A stretch of 64,000 nt of DNA, taken from positions 372,001-436,000 of the forward strand of contig QOZR01000004.1 in the NCBI GenBank assembly GCA_003576685.1. The letters run 5' to 3'. The notes under the pieces were generated by a model. It was not told where the DNA came from and did no database searches. It saw only the letters and a list, made by a program, of their open reading frames with translations. The stretch comes from Virgifigura deserti. Its GTDB lineage: Bacteria; Pseudomonadota; Alphaproteobacteria; Dongiales; Dongiaceae. Shown here piece after piece: positions 17,579 through 27,431 of this stretch. The translations under genes were made by a program, and so were the position numbers. Each line of letters begins with the position of its first letter. Within the stretch, counting starts at the first letter, position 1.

Positions 17579-19954
17579 ATGAACAGCGGCCGCCTGCGTC
17601 CCGTGCTCTGGATTTCGGGCATCGTCATTGTGCTTCTCGGGATCGCGCTCGGCGCCGGTGGTGTCTGGCTCATCGATCTGGGCGGCTCCTGGTATTATCT
17701 GCTCGCCGGTCTCGGGCTCGTTCTGACGGGCCTGCTGCTGATCGTCCGCCGGCCGGCGGCACTCTGGGTCTATGCGATCGTGGTTCTCGGCACGCTCGGC
17801 TGGGCGGTCTGGGAGGTCGGGCTCGACTGGTGGCAGCTCGCGCCGCGCGGCGACGTGATCTTCCTGATCGGGCTTTACCTGCTGATGCCCTGGATCACCC
17901 GCGGCCTCGTTCGCGGGCCGGAGGGCCGGGCGCCCGCGGCCTGGCGCGGCGCCGGCCTGCCGCTCGCGGCCTCGCTCCTCATCGCGGGCGTTGTCGCCGT
18001 CGGCTCCTGGTTCGCCGAACCGCACGACATTGACGGCGCGCTTCCCGGGCCGCGCGCCGACGTCCCCGAGAATTATAACGGCGTTCCGGCGGGCGAATGG
18101 CATGCCTATGGCCGCAGCGGCTATGGCGACCGCTGGTCGCCGCTCGACCAGATCACGCCGGAGAATGTCGACCAGCTCGAGGTCGCCTGGACCTATCACA
18201 CGGGCGACATCCGCGGGCCGAACGACCCGTTGGAAACCACCTATGAGGTGACGCCGCTCAAGATCGACGACACGGTCTATCTGTGCACGCCGCACGCTTT
18301 CGCGATCGCGCTGGATGCGGAGACGGGCGAGGAGCGCTGGCGCTTCGATCCCGAGGTCCAGGGGCCGCTGGCGCTTCAGCACCTGACCTGCCGCGGAGTT
18401 TCCTATCACGCGGCGGAGGGCGCGGTAGATGACGCCGCGGGGGATACGGAATGCGCGCGGCGGATCTTCCTGCCGACGCCCGACGCGCGGCTGATCGCGC
18501 TCGACGCCGAAACCGGAGAAATCTGCCCGGAGTTCGGCGAGAACGGCCAGGTGAATCTGTGGGAGAACATGCCGCATGTGCAGGCGGGCTTCTACTACTC
18601 GACCTCGCCGCCGGTCGTGACGCAGGACCTCATCATCATCGGCGGAGCGGTCAACGACAACGTCTCCACCACCGAGCCGTCCGGCGTGATCCGCGCCTAT
18701 GACGTCAACACGGGCGAGCTCGTCTGGAACTGGGATTCGGGCAACCCGCAAGCGACGGAGCCGATCGCCGAGGGGGAGACCTATACCGAGAACTCCCCCA
18801 ACAGCTGGTCGATCATGAGCGTCGACGAGGCGCTCGGCCTCGTCTATGTGCCGCTCGGCAATCAGCCGCCGGACCAGTGGGGCGGCAATCGCGACCCGGC
18901 GGTCGAGCGCTTCTCGTCCTCGGTCGTGGCGCTGGACCTCGCGACCGGCCAGGTGCGCTGGGTCTTCCAGACGGTGCATCACGACCTCTGGGACTATGAC
19001 GTGCCGTCGCAGCCGAGCTTGGTCGATCTCGAGATCGGCGGAGAGACCGTGCCGGCCCTCGTCCAGCCGACGAAGCAGGGCGAGATCTATGTCCTCGACC
19101 GCCGCACCGGCGAGCCGGTCCTGCCGGTCGAGGAGCAGCCGGTGCCCCAGGGGGCGGCCGAGGGCGATTTCACGGCGCCGACCCAGCCGGTGTCGGCCCT
19201 GTCCTACGACCCGCCCATGCTGGAGGGCCGCGACATGTGGGGCGCGACCCCGTTCGACCAGCTCTATTGCCGCATCGCCTTCCACCGGCTGCGCTACGAA
19301 GGGCGGTACACGCCCCCCTCGACGCAGGGCACCCTGGTCCATCCCGGCAATTTCGGCGTGTTCAACTGGGGCGGCGTCGCCGTCGACCCGGAGCGGCAGG
19401 TCGTCTTCGCCACGCCGGCCTATCTCCCCTTCGTCTCAAGGCTCATCCCGCGCGAGGACCCGGACGCGACTCTCGTCTCCGAGGGCTCCACTCCCGCGCT
19501 CAACGAGAATTTCGGCTCTCCCTTCGCCGTCGAGCTCGTTGCCTTCACCTCGCCGCTCGGCCTGCCCTGCACCGCGCCGCCCTGGGGCTATGTGGCGGGC
19601 GCCGACCTGCGCACGGGCCAGACGGCCTGGATGCACAAGAACGGGACGGTGCGCGATCGCGCGCCGCTGCCGCTGCCGTTCGAGATGGGCGTGCCGGACC
19701 TCGGCGGGCCGATGATGACGGCGGGCGGCGTCGCCTTCATGAGCGGAACGCTGGACTATTACGTCCGCGCCTATGACGTCACGACCGGAGAGCAGCTCTG
19801 GGAGGACCGCCTGCCGGCCGGCGGCCAGGCGACGCCGATGAGCTATGCCGGGGCGGACGGACGGCAGTATCTGCTGGTGGTCGCCGGCGGCCACGGCTCG
19901 CTCGGCACCAAGGCGGGGGACGCCATCATCGCCTACGCCCTGCCGGAGGGTTAG
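17579..19954 (+). CDS. membrane-bound PQQ-dependent dehydrogenase (glucose/quinate/shikimate family)
   Basis: A 791-residue quinoprotein of the Gcd/QuiA type. The first 145 residues form about five transmembrane segments that anchor it and dock ubiquinone. The remainder is a periplasmic eight-bladed PQQ propeller that begins near EWHAYGRSGYGDRWSPLDQI. Repeated W-motifs such as ALDAETGEERWRFDPE and AYDVNTGELVWNWDSG are visible. It would oxidise an aldose or cyclic polyol and pass electrons to the quinone pool. The ATG follows a GAGGGGAG ribosome binding site. No PQQ synthesis genes are in this window. Which sugar or polyol it uses cannot be told. Confidence 0.9.
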   Translation: MNSGRLRPVLWISGIVIVLLGIALGAGGVWLIDLGGSWYYLLAGLGLVLTGLLLIVRRPAALWVYAIVVLGTLGWAVWEVGLDWWQLAPRGDVIFLIGLYLLMPWITRGLVRGPEGRAPAAWRGAGLPLAASLLIAGVVAVGSWFAEPHDIDGALPGPRADVPENYNGVPAGEWHAYGRSGYGDRWSPLDQITPENVDQLEVAWTYHTGDIRGPNDPLETTYEVTPLKIDDTVYLCTPHAFAIALDAETGEERWRFDPEVQGPLALQHLTCRGVSYHAAEGAVDDAAGDTECARRIFLPTPDARLIALDAETGEICPEFGENGQVNLWENMPHVQAGFYYSTSPPVVTQDLIIIGGAVNDNVSTTEPSGVIRAYDVNTGELVWNWDSGNPQATEPIAEGETYTENSPNSWSIMSVDEALGLVYVPLGNQPPDQWGGNRDPAVERFSSSVVALDLATGQVRWVFQTVHHDLWDYDVPSQPSLVDLEIGGETVPALVQPTKQGEIYVLDRRTGEPVLPVEEQPVPQGAAEGDFTAPTQPVSALSYDPPMLEGRDMWGATPFDQLYCRIAFHRLRYEGRYTPPSTQGTLVHPGNFGVFNWGGVAVDPERQVVFATPAYLPFVSRLIPREDPDATLVSEGSTPALNENFGSPFAVELVAFTSPLGLPCTAPPWGYVAGADLRTGQTAWMHKNGTVRDRAPLPLPFEMGVPDLGGPMMTAGGVAFMSGTLDYYVRAYDVTTGEQLWEDRLPAGGQATPMSYAGADGRQYLLVVAGGHGSLGTKAGDAIIAYALPEG

Positions 19955-20105
19955 AGCATCCAAAGAGGTATGACGCACGAGCCGACGGCCGCGGCCGAAC
20001 TATGATAGCATATTCCCGCGTGGCGGGGGCGGACTCTTGGTGTGATGGTTCCAACGCTTGGGAACCAGGCGTTGCGATAAGACCATCGGTTGCCGGAGGT
20101 GCAGT

Positions 20106-21134
20106 GTGCGGCTCCCCTTTCCCCTGCTGCTGCTCGCTCTGCTCTGCGTTCGGCCGGCCGCCGCCGAACTGCCCAGCGCGGAGGCCTTCGGTGAGGGGCT
20201 GGCGCAGTTCCAGCGGCATTATGCCGGCCTGCTGAAGTCGGGCGCGCTGAAGCTCGGGAACGAGCCGCGCCTCCTGCATCATGGGCGGCCGACCGAAGAT
20301 GCGATCGTCCTCGTCCACGGCCTCTCCGACTCGCCCTTCTACATGCTCGCGGTCGCCCGCGCGTTCCATCGCGCGGGTGCCAATGTCGTCCTGCCGCTGC
20401 TGCCCGGCCACGGGCTGAAGGCGCCCGGCGCGGCGATGCGAAAGCCGGACCTGTTCGAGGGATGGCGGGCCGAGGTCGACATGGCGGTCGCGGTCGCGCG
20501 GCTGCTCGGCGGCCGCGTCTCGATTGGCGGGCTGTCCACGGGTGGCGCGCTGTCCGTCGACAAGGCATTGCGCAGCCCGGCGGAGATCACGGGCGGGCTC
20601 TTCCTGTTCTCCGCGGCGCTCGAGCTGCGGCACAAGGGGGAGATCGCCGGCCGGTTCGGGACCGCCGCCCACATGGTCGCCGAGTTCGTCGATTGGAACA
20701 CGCTCCGAAAGCTCGGCTGCGATCGGTTTCCGGGCATCGGGCGAAACCCGTACCGCTATCCGCTGGTCCCGCTCGTGGGGGCGGACGAGCTTGCCGACCT
20801 CATCGAGAGCGTGAACAGGTCCTATGGCGCGGCCGGGCAGCCCCTGACGCAGCCGGTCTTCGCCGTGCATTCGACGCATGACGACGCGACCCGCGTCGAC
20901 GGCGTGCTGCGGGTGCTCGGACACACCAGCGGCAACACGGCGCTGCTGCTTCTGTCGACGCCGGTTGTGTCGCATGCCAGCGTCGTCCTGGCCGAGGATG
21001 TTCCCCTGGACCAGGACGCGAAGGTTCCGCCCTGCGTGGAGGGGCGCGAGATCGTCGCCGACCGAAACCCGCTCTTTCCGGAGATGATGCGCGCCGCGAT
21101 CGGCTTCTTCGACGGGTTCGTCCGGACGCGGTGA
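20106..21134 (+). CDS. secreted alpha/beta hydrolase
   Basis: About 342 residues with an N-terminal signal peptide (RLPFPLLLLALLCVRPAAAE). The start is GTG 20106, six bases after GGAGG. The hydrolase core shows the oxyanion-hole motif VLVHGLSDSP, the nucleophile elbow GGLSTGG, a likely acid in STHDDATRV and a likely catalytic histidine in PVVSHASVV. This fits the serine aminopeptidase/monoacylglycerol lipase-like group. It probably acts in the periplasm on an ester or lipid. The substrate is unknown. Confidence 0.82.
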   Translation: MRLPFPLLLLALLCVRPAAAELPSAEAFGEGLAQFQRHYAGLLKSGALKLGNEPRLLHHGRPTEDAIVLVHGLSDSPFYMLAVARAFHRAGANVVLPLLPGHGLKAPGAAMRKPDLFEGWRAEVDMAVAVARLLGGRVSIGGLSTGGALSVDKALRSPAEITGGLFLFSAALELRHKGEIAGRFGTAAHMVAEFVDWNTLRKLGCDRFPGIGRNPYRYPLVPLVGADELADLIESVNRSYGAAGQPLTQPVFAVHSTHDDATRVDGVLRVLGHTSGNTALLLLSTPVVSHASVVLAEDVPLDQDAKVPPCVEGREIVADRNPLFPEMMRAAIGFFDGFVRTR

Positions 21135-21345
21135 CGTCACCTTGCGGGCGGGCCGGATCCCCGACCCCGTTTCGTCCCATGACAAAAGCCGCGCGCGGGC
21201 CTATGTTCATGTCACCGTTGACGCGACGCGGGGGATGCAATCCAATCCGTTTCGGCGATGTGCCGACCTGCCCCATGACGCAGGCATCTTTGTCCTGAGC
21301 CGGGGCCGGCGCCTTGATATGTGAGAAGCGAGGGCGAAAGACGCG

Positions 21346-22197
21346 GTGCTGAGAAGAATCATGGGACGACCGAGAACATCCCGGCGATCAAGCCTTTTTT
21401 CTGCTTTGCAGCAGGGGAAAACCTACATATCGGGCAGCGGCGAGTGGGAGCCGGCGGGCACGGCGATCGCCTCCTACAACGTCCATAAATGCGTCGGCCT
21501 GGACAAGCGGTTCGATCCCGAGCGCATCGCGACGGTCATCGGCGAGATCGACGCCGATATCATCGCCTTGCAGGAAGCGGACCGGCGGTTCGGAGACCGG
21601 GCCGGGCTTCTCGACCTCGCCCGACTGGAGCGCGACTGCGGCCTTCTTCCCGTCCCGGTGACCGGCCGATCGAACGGCCACGGATGGCACGGCAACCTCC
21701 TGCTTTTCCGGGACGGAACCGTTCGCGACGTGCATCAGATCAGGCTGCCGGGCGTCGAGCCGCGCGGGGCGCTCGTGGTCGATCTGGACCTGGACGCCGG
21801 CCCATTGCGCATCGTCGCGGCACATCTGGGATTGCTGCGCCGGTCACGCGCGCAGCAGGCCGAAGCGATCCTCGCGGCCGTCGAGGCAGACGGCGCGATG
21901 CCGACGCTGCTGCTGGGAGACCTCAATGAATGGCGGCTCGGAAGCCGCTCCTCCTTGCAGAGCCTCAATCCGGCCTTCGGGCCGTTGACCGCCGGCTTGC
22001 CGAGCTTTCCGTCGCGGTTCCCCCTGTTTGCGCTCGACCGCATTCTCGGGAATCCTCACAACCTAGTTTCCGCCATCGAAGTGCATGACACCCCGCTGGC
22101 GCGGATCGCTTCGGATCATCTGCCGATCAAGGCCTGGATCGATCTTGACGGCGCCGCGTCGCAGGTCCCGTCCCAGGATGGGAAGATAGCCGCCTGA
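21346..22197 (+). CDS. endonuclease/exonuclease/phosphatase family protein
   Basis: A 283-residue member of the EEP superfamily. The ordered signatures are ASYNVHKCVG (residues about 43-52), DIIALQEADRR with the metal-binding glutamate, AAHLGLL, LLGDLNEW and the terminal SDHLPIKAWIDL containing the catalytic His. No signal peptide is obvious and the first 40 residues are poorly conserved in character, so a later start is possible. Relatives act as phosphodiesterases on nucleic acids or lipids. No substrate can be assigned. Confidence 0.85.
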   Translation: MLRRIMGRPRTSRRSSLFSALQQGKTYISGSGEWEPAGTAIASYNVHKCVGLDKRFDPERIATVIGEIDADIIALQEADRRFGDRAGLLDLARLERDCGLLPVPVTGRSNGHGWHGNLLLFRDGTVRDVHQIRLPGVEPRGALVVDLDLDAGPLRIVAAHLGLLRRSRAQQAEAILAAVEADGAMPTLLLGDLNEWRLGSRSSLQSLNPAFGPLTAGLPSFPSRFPLFALDRILGNPHNLVSAIEVHDTPLARIASDHLPIKAWIDLDGAASQVPSQDGKIAA

Positions 22198-22206
22198 ACA
22201 TCGGCA

Positions 22207-25068
22207 TCAGGCGACCGAAGGGGGCCGGCGACCACCCTGGCCCGTCATACGAATAACGACCTTGCTCAATTCGCGCAGCCACAGCACCGAGCTCGCAACC
22301 GCCGCGCAAGTTAGCCAGTCGGCGACGCTCAGGCTCACGGTCGAGAACGCTTCGCGCAGGAACGGCAGGTAGATCACCGCGGCCTGCAGGAGGAGCGACA
22401 GGGCGATAGCCGCCCAGAGCCACCGGTTCCGGAAGAGCCCGCCGAACGCGCTTCGGTCGTCCGAGCGTGCGTTGAAGACGTTGAAGAGCTGAAACAGCAC
22501 CAGCGTCGTGAACGCCATGGTCTGCGCGTAGGCCAGGCTGCCGGAGCCTTCGATCAGGCCGCCGGGAAGCGACGCATCGAATATGATGAGCGTTCCAACC
22601 GCCATCACCAGGCCGACGAAGACGATGCCGGCCCACATGCGGCGCGTGATCACCCCTTCGCCGCGCGGGCGCGGCGGCCGCCCCATCGTTTCCGTATCCG
22701 CCGGGTCGACGCCGAGCGCCAGAGCGGGCGCGCCGTCGGTGACCAGATTGATCCAGAGGATCTGCGTCGCCAGCAGCGGCAGAACGAGGCCGCCATTGCC
22801 CTCGGCCGTCAGCCCGATCACCTCCGCCAGCAGCACGCCGAAGAACATCGTCATCACCTCGCCAATGTTCGACGAGAGCAGGTAGCGCAGGAACCTCCTG
22901 ATGTTCGAGAAGATCGCCCGCCCCTCCTCCACCGCCGCGACGATCGACGCGAAATTGTCGTCTGCCAGCACCATGTCGGCGGCCTGCTTCGAAACGTCCG
23001 TTCCGGCAATGCCCATCGCCACGCCGATATCGGCGGCCTTCAGGGCGGGCGCGTCGTTGACGCCGTCGCCCGTCATCGCGACCGTCATTCCCTCGCGCTG
23101 CAATGCCTTCACGATCCGCAGCTTGTGCTCCGGATTGACGCGCGCATAGACCGACAGGTCCCGAACCGTCCGGTCGAGCGCGTCCTCCGGCATGTTCTCC
23201 AGCTCCGTGCCCGTGACGGCGCGGCCTTCGCCCGCAATGCCGAGTTCGGCGGCGATGACCGAGGCCGTCTTGGGATGGTCGCCCGTGATCATCATCGGGC
23301 GAATGCCGGCGCCCTTCGCGCGGGCGACCGCATTCCTCGCCTCGTCGCGCGGCGGATCGATCATTCCGATCAGGCCGAGGAAGACGAGGTCCTGCTCGAC
23401 GCGCTCGTCGAAGGCCTTGCCCCCGGGCGCCTCGTCCCCGGGCGCATCCTTCGGCAGCAGGCGGAAGGCGGCTCCGAGCGTGCGGAGCCCCTCGCCGGCA
23501 AGGTCTTCGTTGTTCGCCAGAATCTCCTCGCGGCGCTCCGCCGTCAAAGTCCTCGCCTCCTCGCCCACCAGTTCCTGCGAACAGCGCGCGAGCAGGACGT
23601 CCGGCGCACCCTTGGTGAAGGCGACCAGCCGCTTCTCCTTCTCGGCGTCGCTGTGGATCGTGCTCATCAGCTTGCGCTCGGACGAGAAGGGCACCTCCGC
23701 GATCCGGGCGAAGCGGGCGGCGAGCGCTTCATCCTCCAACCCCGCCTTGCGCGCCGCGACGATCAGCGCGCCCTCGGTCGGATCGCCCTGCACCGTCCAG
23801 CGCCCGTCCTGCTCCTGCAGCACGGCGTTGTTGGCGCGATCGGCGGCGGAGAGAGCGCGCGCGAACTCGACCCGGAGCGGGCCATCGATCGCTCCGCGCC
23901 CGTTCCGCCCCCCGGCCCGCCGCACATCGCCTTCGGGTGCGTAGCCCGTGCCGCTCAAGTCCACGCGGCCGCTTGCGGTGACGACCCGACGCACCGTCAT
24001 CTCGTTCCTGGTCAGCGTGCCGGTCTTGTCGGAGGCGATGACGTCCGCCGAGCCCAGCGTCTCGACCGCCGCGAGGTGGCGGATGATCGCGTTCCGCTTC
24101 GCCATGCGCTGCACGCCGAGGGCGAGCACCGCCGTCACCACCGCCGGCAGCCCTTCCGGCACCGCCGCCACTGCGAGCGCCACGCCCAGGATGAGCACGT
24201 CGAAGATCGCGGAGAAGCCGCGCACATCCTCGACCAGAAGGATCGTCGCGATCATCACGGCGGCAATGACGACGACGATGATCCCGAGCAGCTTGCCGAC
24301 CCGATCGAGTTCCTTTTGCAGCGGCGTGGTCTCATCCGGCGCTTCCTTCAGCATGCCGGCGATGCGCCCCATCTGGGTGTGCATGCCCGTCGCCGTGACC
24401 ACCGCGCGCCCGCGCCCATAGGTCGCCGCCGTGCCGCTGAAGATCATGTTGTGCTGGTCGCCCAGCCCCTTCTCCTCCGGAATCGCGGCGATGTCCTTCG
24501 CCACCGGCAGGCTCTCGCCCGTGAGCGCCGCTTCTGCCGTTTGCAGTGCGGAGGACTGAATCACTCGCGCGTCGGCGGGAACGGTATCGCCTTCCTCGAC
24601 GAGGATGATGTCCCCGGGGACGAGTTCGGCCGCCTGCACGCTCTGTTGGACACCGTCCCGAACGACGCGGGCCTGCGCCGCCGACATCTGCCGCAGCGCC
24701 GCCACCGCCTGCTCCGCCCGAGCCTGCTGAAGATAGCCGATCAGGGCGTTGAGCAGCACGATGGCGAAGATCGCCATCGCCTCGTAAGGCAAGGCGGAGC
24801 CGCGCTCATAGAGCCACAGCCCCGCGGAAACCGCCGCCGCGACAAGCAGCAGGATGACGAGCACATCCGTGAACTGGCCGAGGAACTTCTTCCAGGCGGG
24901 TACGGGCTTTTCCGCGACCAACCCGTTCCTGCCATATCGTTCGAGCCGCGATCGCGCCTCGTCCTGACTCAGGCCGCGCTGCGCATTGATGCCGAGTTCG
25001 GCCAATACATCGTCAACGGACTGCCGGTATGGAGTCATCGGAGTTGGCGAAGAGGTCGCTCTGCCCAT
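22207..25068 (-). CDS. cation-transporting P-type ATPase (P2A, Ca2+-type)
   Basis: A 953-residue P-type ATPase with an N-terminal cation-ATPase domain ([13 protein letters not shown]), the actuator motif TGES, the phosphorylation site [13 protein letters not shown], nucleotide-domain KGAPD and the hinge [12 protein letters not shown]. Transmembrane helix 4 has VPEGLPAVV, which puts it in the type II (Ca2+/Na+-like) group rather than heavy-metal P1B pumps, and there are no N-terminal CxxC metal sites. About ten membrane segments are expected. A second in-frame ATG at 25038 is an equally plausible start. It probably exports calcium or manganese. Confidence 0.9.
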   Translation of the reverse strand: MGRATSSPTPMTPYRQSVDDVLAELGINAQRGLSQDEARSRLERYGRNGLVAEKPVPAWKKFLGQFTDVLVILLLVAAAVSAGLWLYERGSALPYEAMAIFAIVLLNALIGYLQQARAEQAVAALRQMSAAQARVVRDGVQQSVQAAELVPGDIILVEEGDTVPADARVIQSSALQTAEAALTGESLPVAKDIAAIPEEKGLGDQHNMIFSGTAATYGRGRAVVTATGMHTQMGRIAGMLKEAPDETTPLQKELDRVGKLLGIIVVVIAAVMIATILLVEDVRGFSAIFDVLILGVALAVAAVPEGLPAVVTAVLALGVQRMAKRNAIIRHLAAVETLGSADVIASDKTGTLTRNEMTVRRVVTASGRVDLSGTGYAPEGDVRRAGGRNGRGAIDGPLRVEFARALSAADRANNAVLQEQDGRWTVQGDPTEGALIVAARKAGLEDEALAARFARIAEVPFSSERKLMSTIHSDAEKEKRLVAFTKGAPDVLLARCSQELVGEEARTLTAERREEILANNEDLAGEGLRTLGAAFRLLPKDAPGDEAPGGKAFDERVEQDLVFLGLIGMIDPPRDEARNAVARAKGAGIRPMMITGDHPKTASVIAAELGIAGEGRAVTGTELENMPEDALDRTVRDLSVYARVNPEHKLRIVKALQREGMTVAMTGDGVNDAPALKAADIGVAMGIAGTDVSKQAADMVLADDNFASIVAAVEEGRAIFSNIRRFLRYLLSSNIGEVMTMFFGVLLAEVIGLTAEGNGGLVLPLLATQILWINLVTDGAPALALGVDPADTETMGRPPRPRGEGVITRRMWAGIVFVGLVMAVGTLIIFDASLPGGLIEGSGSLAYAQTMAFTTLVLFQLFNVFNARSDDRSAFGGLFRNRWLWAAIALSLLLQAAVIYLPFLREAFSTVSLSVADWLTCAAVASSVLWLRELSKVVIRMTGQGGRRPPSVA

Positions 25069-25142
25069 CCTGCTCTGCGGGCCTGCTTGGCTCTGCCGGA
25101 GTCTGCACGCTTCGACGGCGGAGCACGCGGCGGGCTCCCGGA

Positions 25143-25538
25143 TTACTCCGTCGTCTTCCCGTCGAAGTGCTCGTGCTCGGCCTCGGCTTCGGTCTTGGTC
25201 CGATGCACGACCGCATCCCGGTGCTCGGGCGGGCCGTAGAGGGTATAGAGCTTCAAGGGCTCGGCGCCGGTGTTGATCACGTTGTGCCGCGCGCCGGCCG
25301 GCACGATGACGGCGAAGTCATCCTCGATCCGGTGGCGGGTGCCGTTGATCAGGACCTCGCCGTTCCCGTCCTCGACGCGGAAGAACTGGTCGCGATCCTC
25401 GTGCGTCTCCTCGCCGATCTCCTCGCCCGGCTGCAAGGTCATCAGCACCAGCTGTAGATTCTTTCCGGTATAGAGGACGCGGCGAAAGTCGTCGTTGCGC
25501 TTCGTGGCCTTCTCGATATCGTCGACGTAACCCTTCAT
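25143..25538 (-). CDS. cupin-domain protein
   Basis: A 131-residue single-domain cupin. Metal-binding motif 1 is seen in EIGEETHEDRDQFFRVEDGNG, and motif 2 in VPAGARHNVINTG. The family often binds Fe, Mn or Zn. The ATG at 25538 has GAGG eight bases upstream. The C-terminal tail is highly charged and histidine/glutamate-rich (EAEAEHEHFDG), possibly a metal-binding extension. It lies directly upstream of the P-type ATPase on the same strand. The function is unknown. Confidence 0.85.
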   Translation of the reverse strand: MKGYVDDIEKATKRNDDFRRVLYTGKNLQLVLMTLQPGEEIGEETHEDRDQFFRVEDGNGEVLINGTRHRIEDDFAVIVPAGARHNVINTGAEPLKLYTLYGPPEHRDAVVHRTKTEAEAEHEHFDGKTTE

Positions 25539-25641
25539 GGGGTCCTCTTTCTGACGGTTGAGCGGAGCGCATTGGCAGTCTCAGTAGAACGCCGGGGCAA
25601 AGCTGGGGTTCCCGGCCGTCGCGCCGGGCGGATGCAGGGCT

Positions 25642-26523
25642 TCAAGCGCGTGCGGGTTCGGCGGCAGCCGGGGTCGGCGACCCTCGGTCGTCTCCTGCCG
25701 TGGCGAGGCGAGCGTGGGCCCTTGCGAGTGCGCTGCGGGCGCGCTCGCGGCGGCGCAGCAGCTCATAGGCGATGGCGCCGGCGACGGTGAGGAGGATAAA
25801 GATCACCGCCAGAGCGTTCACCGCCGGGGTCAGGCCGATGCGCACCTTGCTGGCGAGATAGACCGTCAGCGGGCGGTCGCTACCATAGACGAAGAGCGTG
25901 GTGTTGTAGTTCTCGAAAGACTGCAGGAAAGCGATGAAGGCGGCCGAGAGAATCGCCGGCATCAGAAACGGGATCACGATCCGCCGGAAGGCCTGCAGAT
26001 GCGACGCGCCGAGGTCGAGCGCCGCCTCCTCCAGTGCAGGATCGAACCGCTGCAGCCGGGCCATGAACATCAGCATGCAATAGGAGGCGATGAAGCTGGT
26101 CTGGGCGAGCACCGTCAGCAGGATACCGCCCGCCACGTCGAAGCGTCGCCAGAAGACCAGGGTCGAGATGCCGAGAATCACACCTGGCGTCAGGACCGGC
26201 GAGACCATCACGCCATAGAGGAGCGTGCGGGCGCGTGACTGGAAGCGCGTGAGGAGAAGCGCGGCGGCAAGGCCGATCGGCACCGACAGCGCGACGACAC
26301 CCAGGCCGATGATCAGGCTGTTGACCAGCGACTCGCCCAGCATCGGATCGGCGAACAGCTCGCCGAACCATTTCAGCGTGCCGCCCTGCCAGGGCAGGAC
26401 CGAGGGGAAACGGCTGTCGTTGAAGGCCGCGCCGACCATGAAGAACAGCGGCAGGAAGAGATAGGCAAAGAAGACGGTCAGATAAAGCCCGACGAAGATG
26501 CGGATCACGGCGGAGGAGGTCAT
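25642..26523 (-). CDS. potC: polyamine-type ABC permease PotC (set 1)
   Basis: A 293-residue inner-membrane permease with about six transmembrane segments. The coupling loop is EEAALDLGASHLQAFRRIVIPFLMP near residues 160-185. The start overlaps the potB stop (ATGA). The last 40 residues are an alanine/arginine-rich cytoplasmic tail. With PotA, PotB and the Tat-type binding protein it forms a complete importer of the spermidine/putrescine family. This family also carries other organic cations and opines. Confidence 0.9.
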   Translation of the reverse strand: MTSSAVIRIFVGLYLTVFFAYLFLPLFFMVGAAFNDSRFPSVLPWQGGTLKWFGELFADPMLGESLVNSLIIGLGVVALSVPIGLAAALLLTRFQSRARTLLYGVMVSPVLTPGVILGISTLVFWRRFDVAGGILLTVLAQTSFIASYCMLMFMARLQRFDPALEEAALDLGASHLQAFRRIVIPFLMPAILSAAFIAFLQSFENYNTTLFVYGSDRPLTVYLASKVRIGLTPAVNALAVIFILLTVAGAIAYELLRRRERARSALARAHARLATAGDDRGSPTPAAAEPARA

Positions 26524-27431
26524 CGGGCGATCTCCGTCAATCCGACGCGGAACAGCCGCATCATCGCTAGGATAAAGAGGATGCAGAGGACGAGCAGGAT
26601 GAAAGCGTAGGCCGCGCCCTGATTCCAGTTCAGCCCTTCAAAGAACTGCGCATAGATGACCTCGGTGAACCAGCGCGACTGCGGGCCGCCGAGGATCGCC
26701 GGCACCGCATAGCTGCCGGCCGCGAGCATGAAGGTCATGATGCAGCCGACGGCGATGCCGGGCTTGGCGTGGGGGATCGCAATCCGCCAGTGGATGCGCC
26801 ACCAACCGGCACCGAGATCGCGCGCCGCCTCGACCTGGTTGCGGTCGAGCGATTCGAGACTGCTGTAGATCGGGAAGACCATGAAGAGCACATAGGCGTA
26901 GACCATGCCCACGAGCACGGCGGGAATGGTGCCGAGGAAGGTGATCGGCTCGGCGATCAGCCCCGCTTCGGTAAGCACCGTGTTGAAGAGGCCGTTGCGG
27001 GCCATCATCAGGAACCAGGCGAAGGCCCGCAGGATCTCGTTCACCCAATAGGGCACGATGAGGCCCAGCACCAGAAGCGCCGCGCGCCGGCCGGACGCGA
27101 CCTGCGCCAGGTAATAGGCGATCGGATAGCAGACGGCGAGCGCGACGGCGGTCACGAGCGCACTCGACCAGATCGTCTTGAAAAAGATCGCCAGATTGAT
27201 CGGGTTCGAGAACAGGGTGACATAGTTCTTGAGGGTGTAGACGTCCTCGGGCCCGCCCTGCCGGCTGGGCGGAAGACTCGGCCGGAAGGAGTAGTCGACC
27301 ATCAGGATCTGCGGCAGGACGACGATCACCAGCACCCAGACGGCGCAGGTCAGGACGATGGAGGCGGACATGACGACGCCGTAGCGGCGCACGAACTCGG
27401 CGACTGCGGCCGGCATCATGAGGCGCATCAA
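26520..27431 (-). CDS. potB: polyamine-type ABC permease PotB (set 1)
   Basis: A 303-residue permease with the PotB-type first periplasmic loop (IVVLPQILMVDYSF) and the coupling loop VEAARDLGAGWWRIHWRIAIPHAKP. It overlaps potA at its start and potC at its end by four bases each, so the three are translated as a chain. It would form the translocation pore with PotC. Confidence 0.9.
   Translation of the reverse strand: MMRLMMPAAVAEFVRRYGVVMSASIVLTCAVWVLVIVVLPQILMVDYSFRPSLPPSRQGGPEDVYTLKNYVTLFSNPINLAIFFKTIWSSALVTAVALAVCYPIAYYLAQVASGRRAALLVLGLIVPYWVNEILRAFAWFLMMARNGLFNTVLTEAGLIAEPITFLGTIPAVLVGMVYAYVLFMVFPIYSSLESLDRNQVEAARDLGAGWWRIHWRIAIPHAKPGIAVGCIMTFMLAAGSYAVPAILGGPQSRWFTEVIYAQFFEGLNWNQGAAYAFILLVLCILFILAMMRLFRVGLTEIAR

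Noticed and set aside
17555..19342. 595-codon minus-strand frame opposite the PQQ dehydrogenase
   Set aside because: Shadow of the quinoprotein gene, with no recognisable domain.
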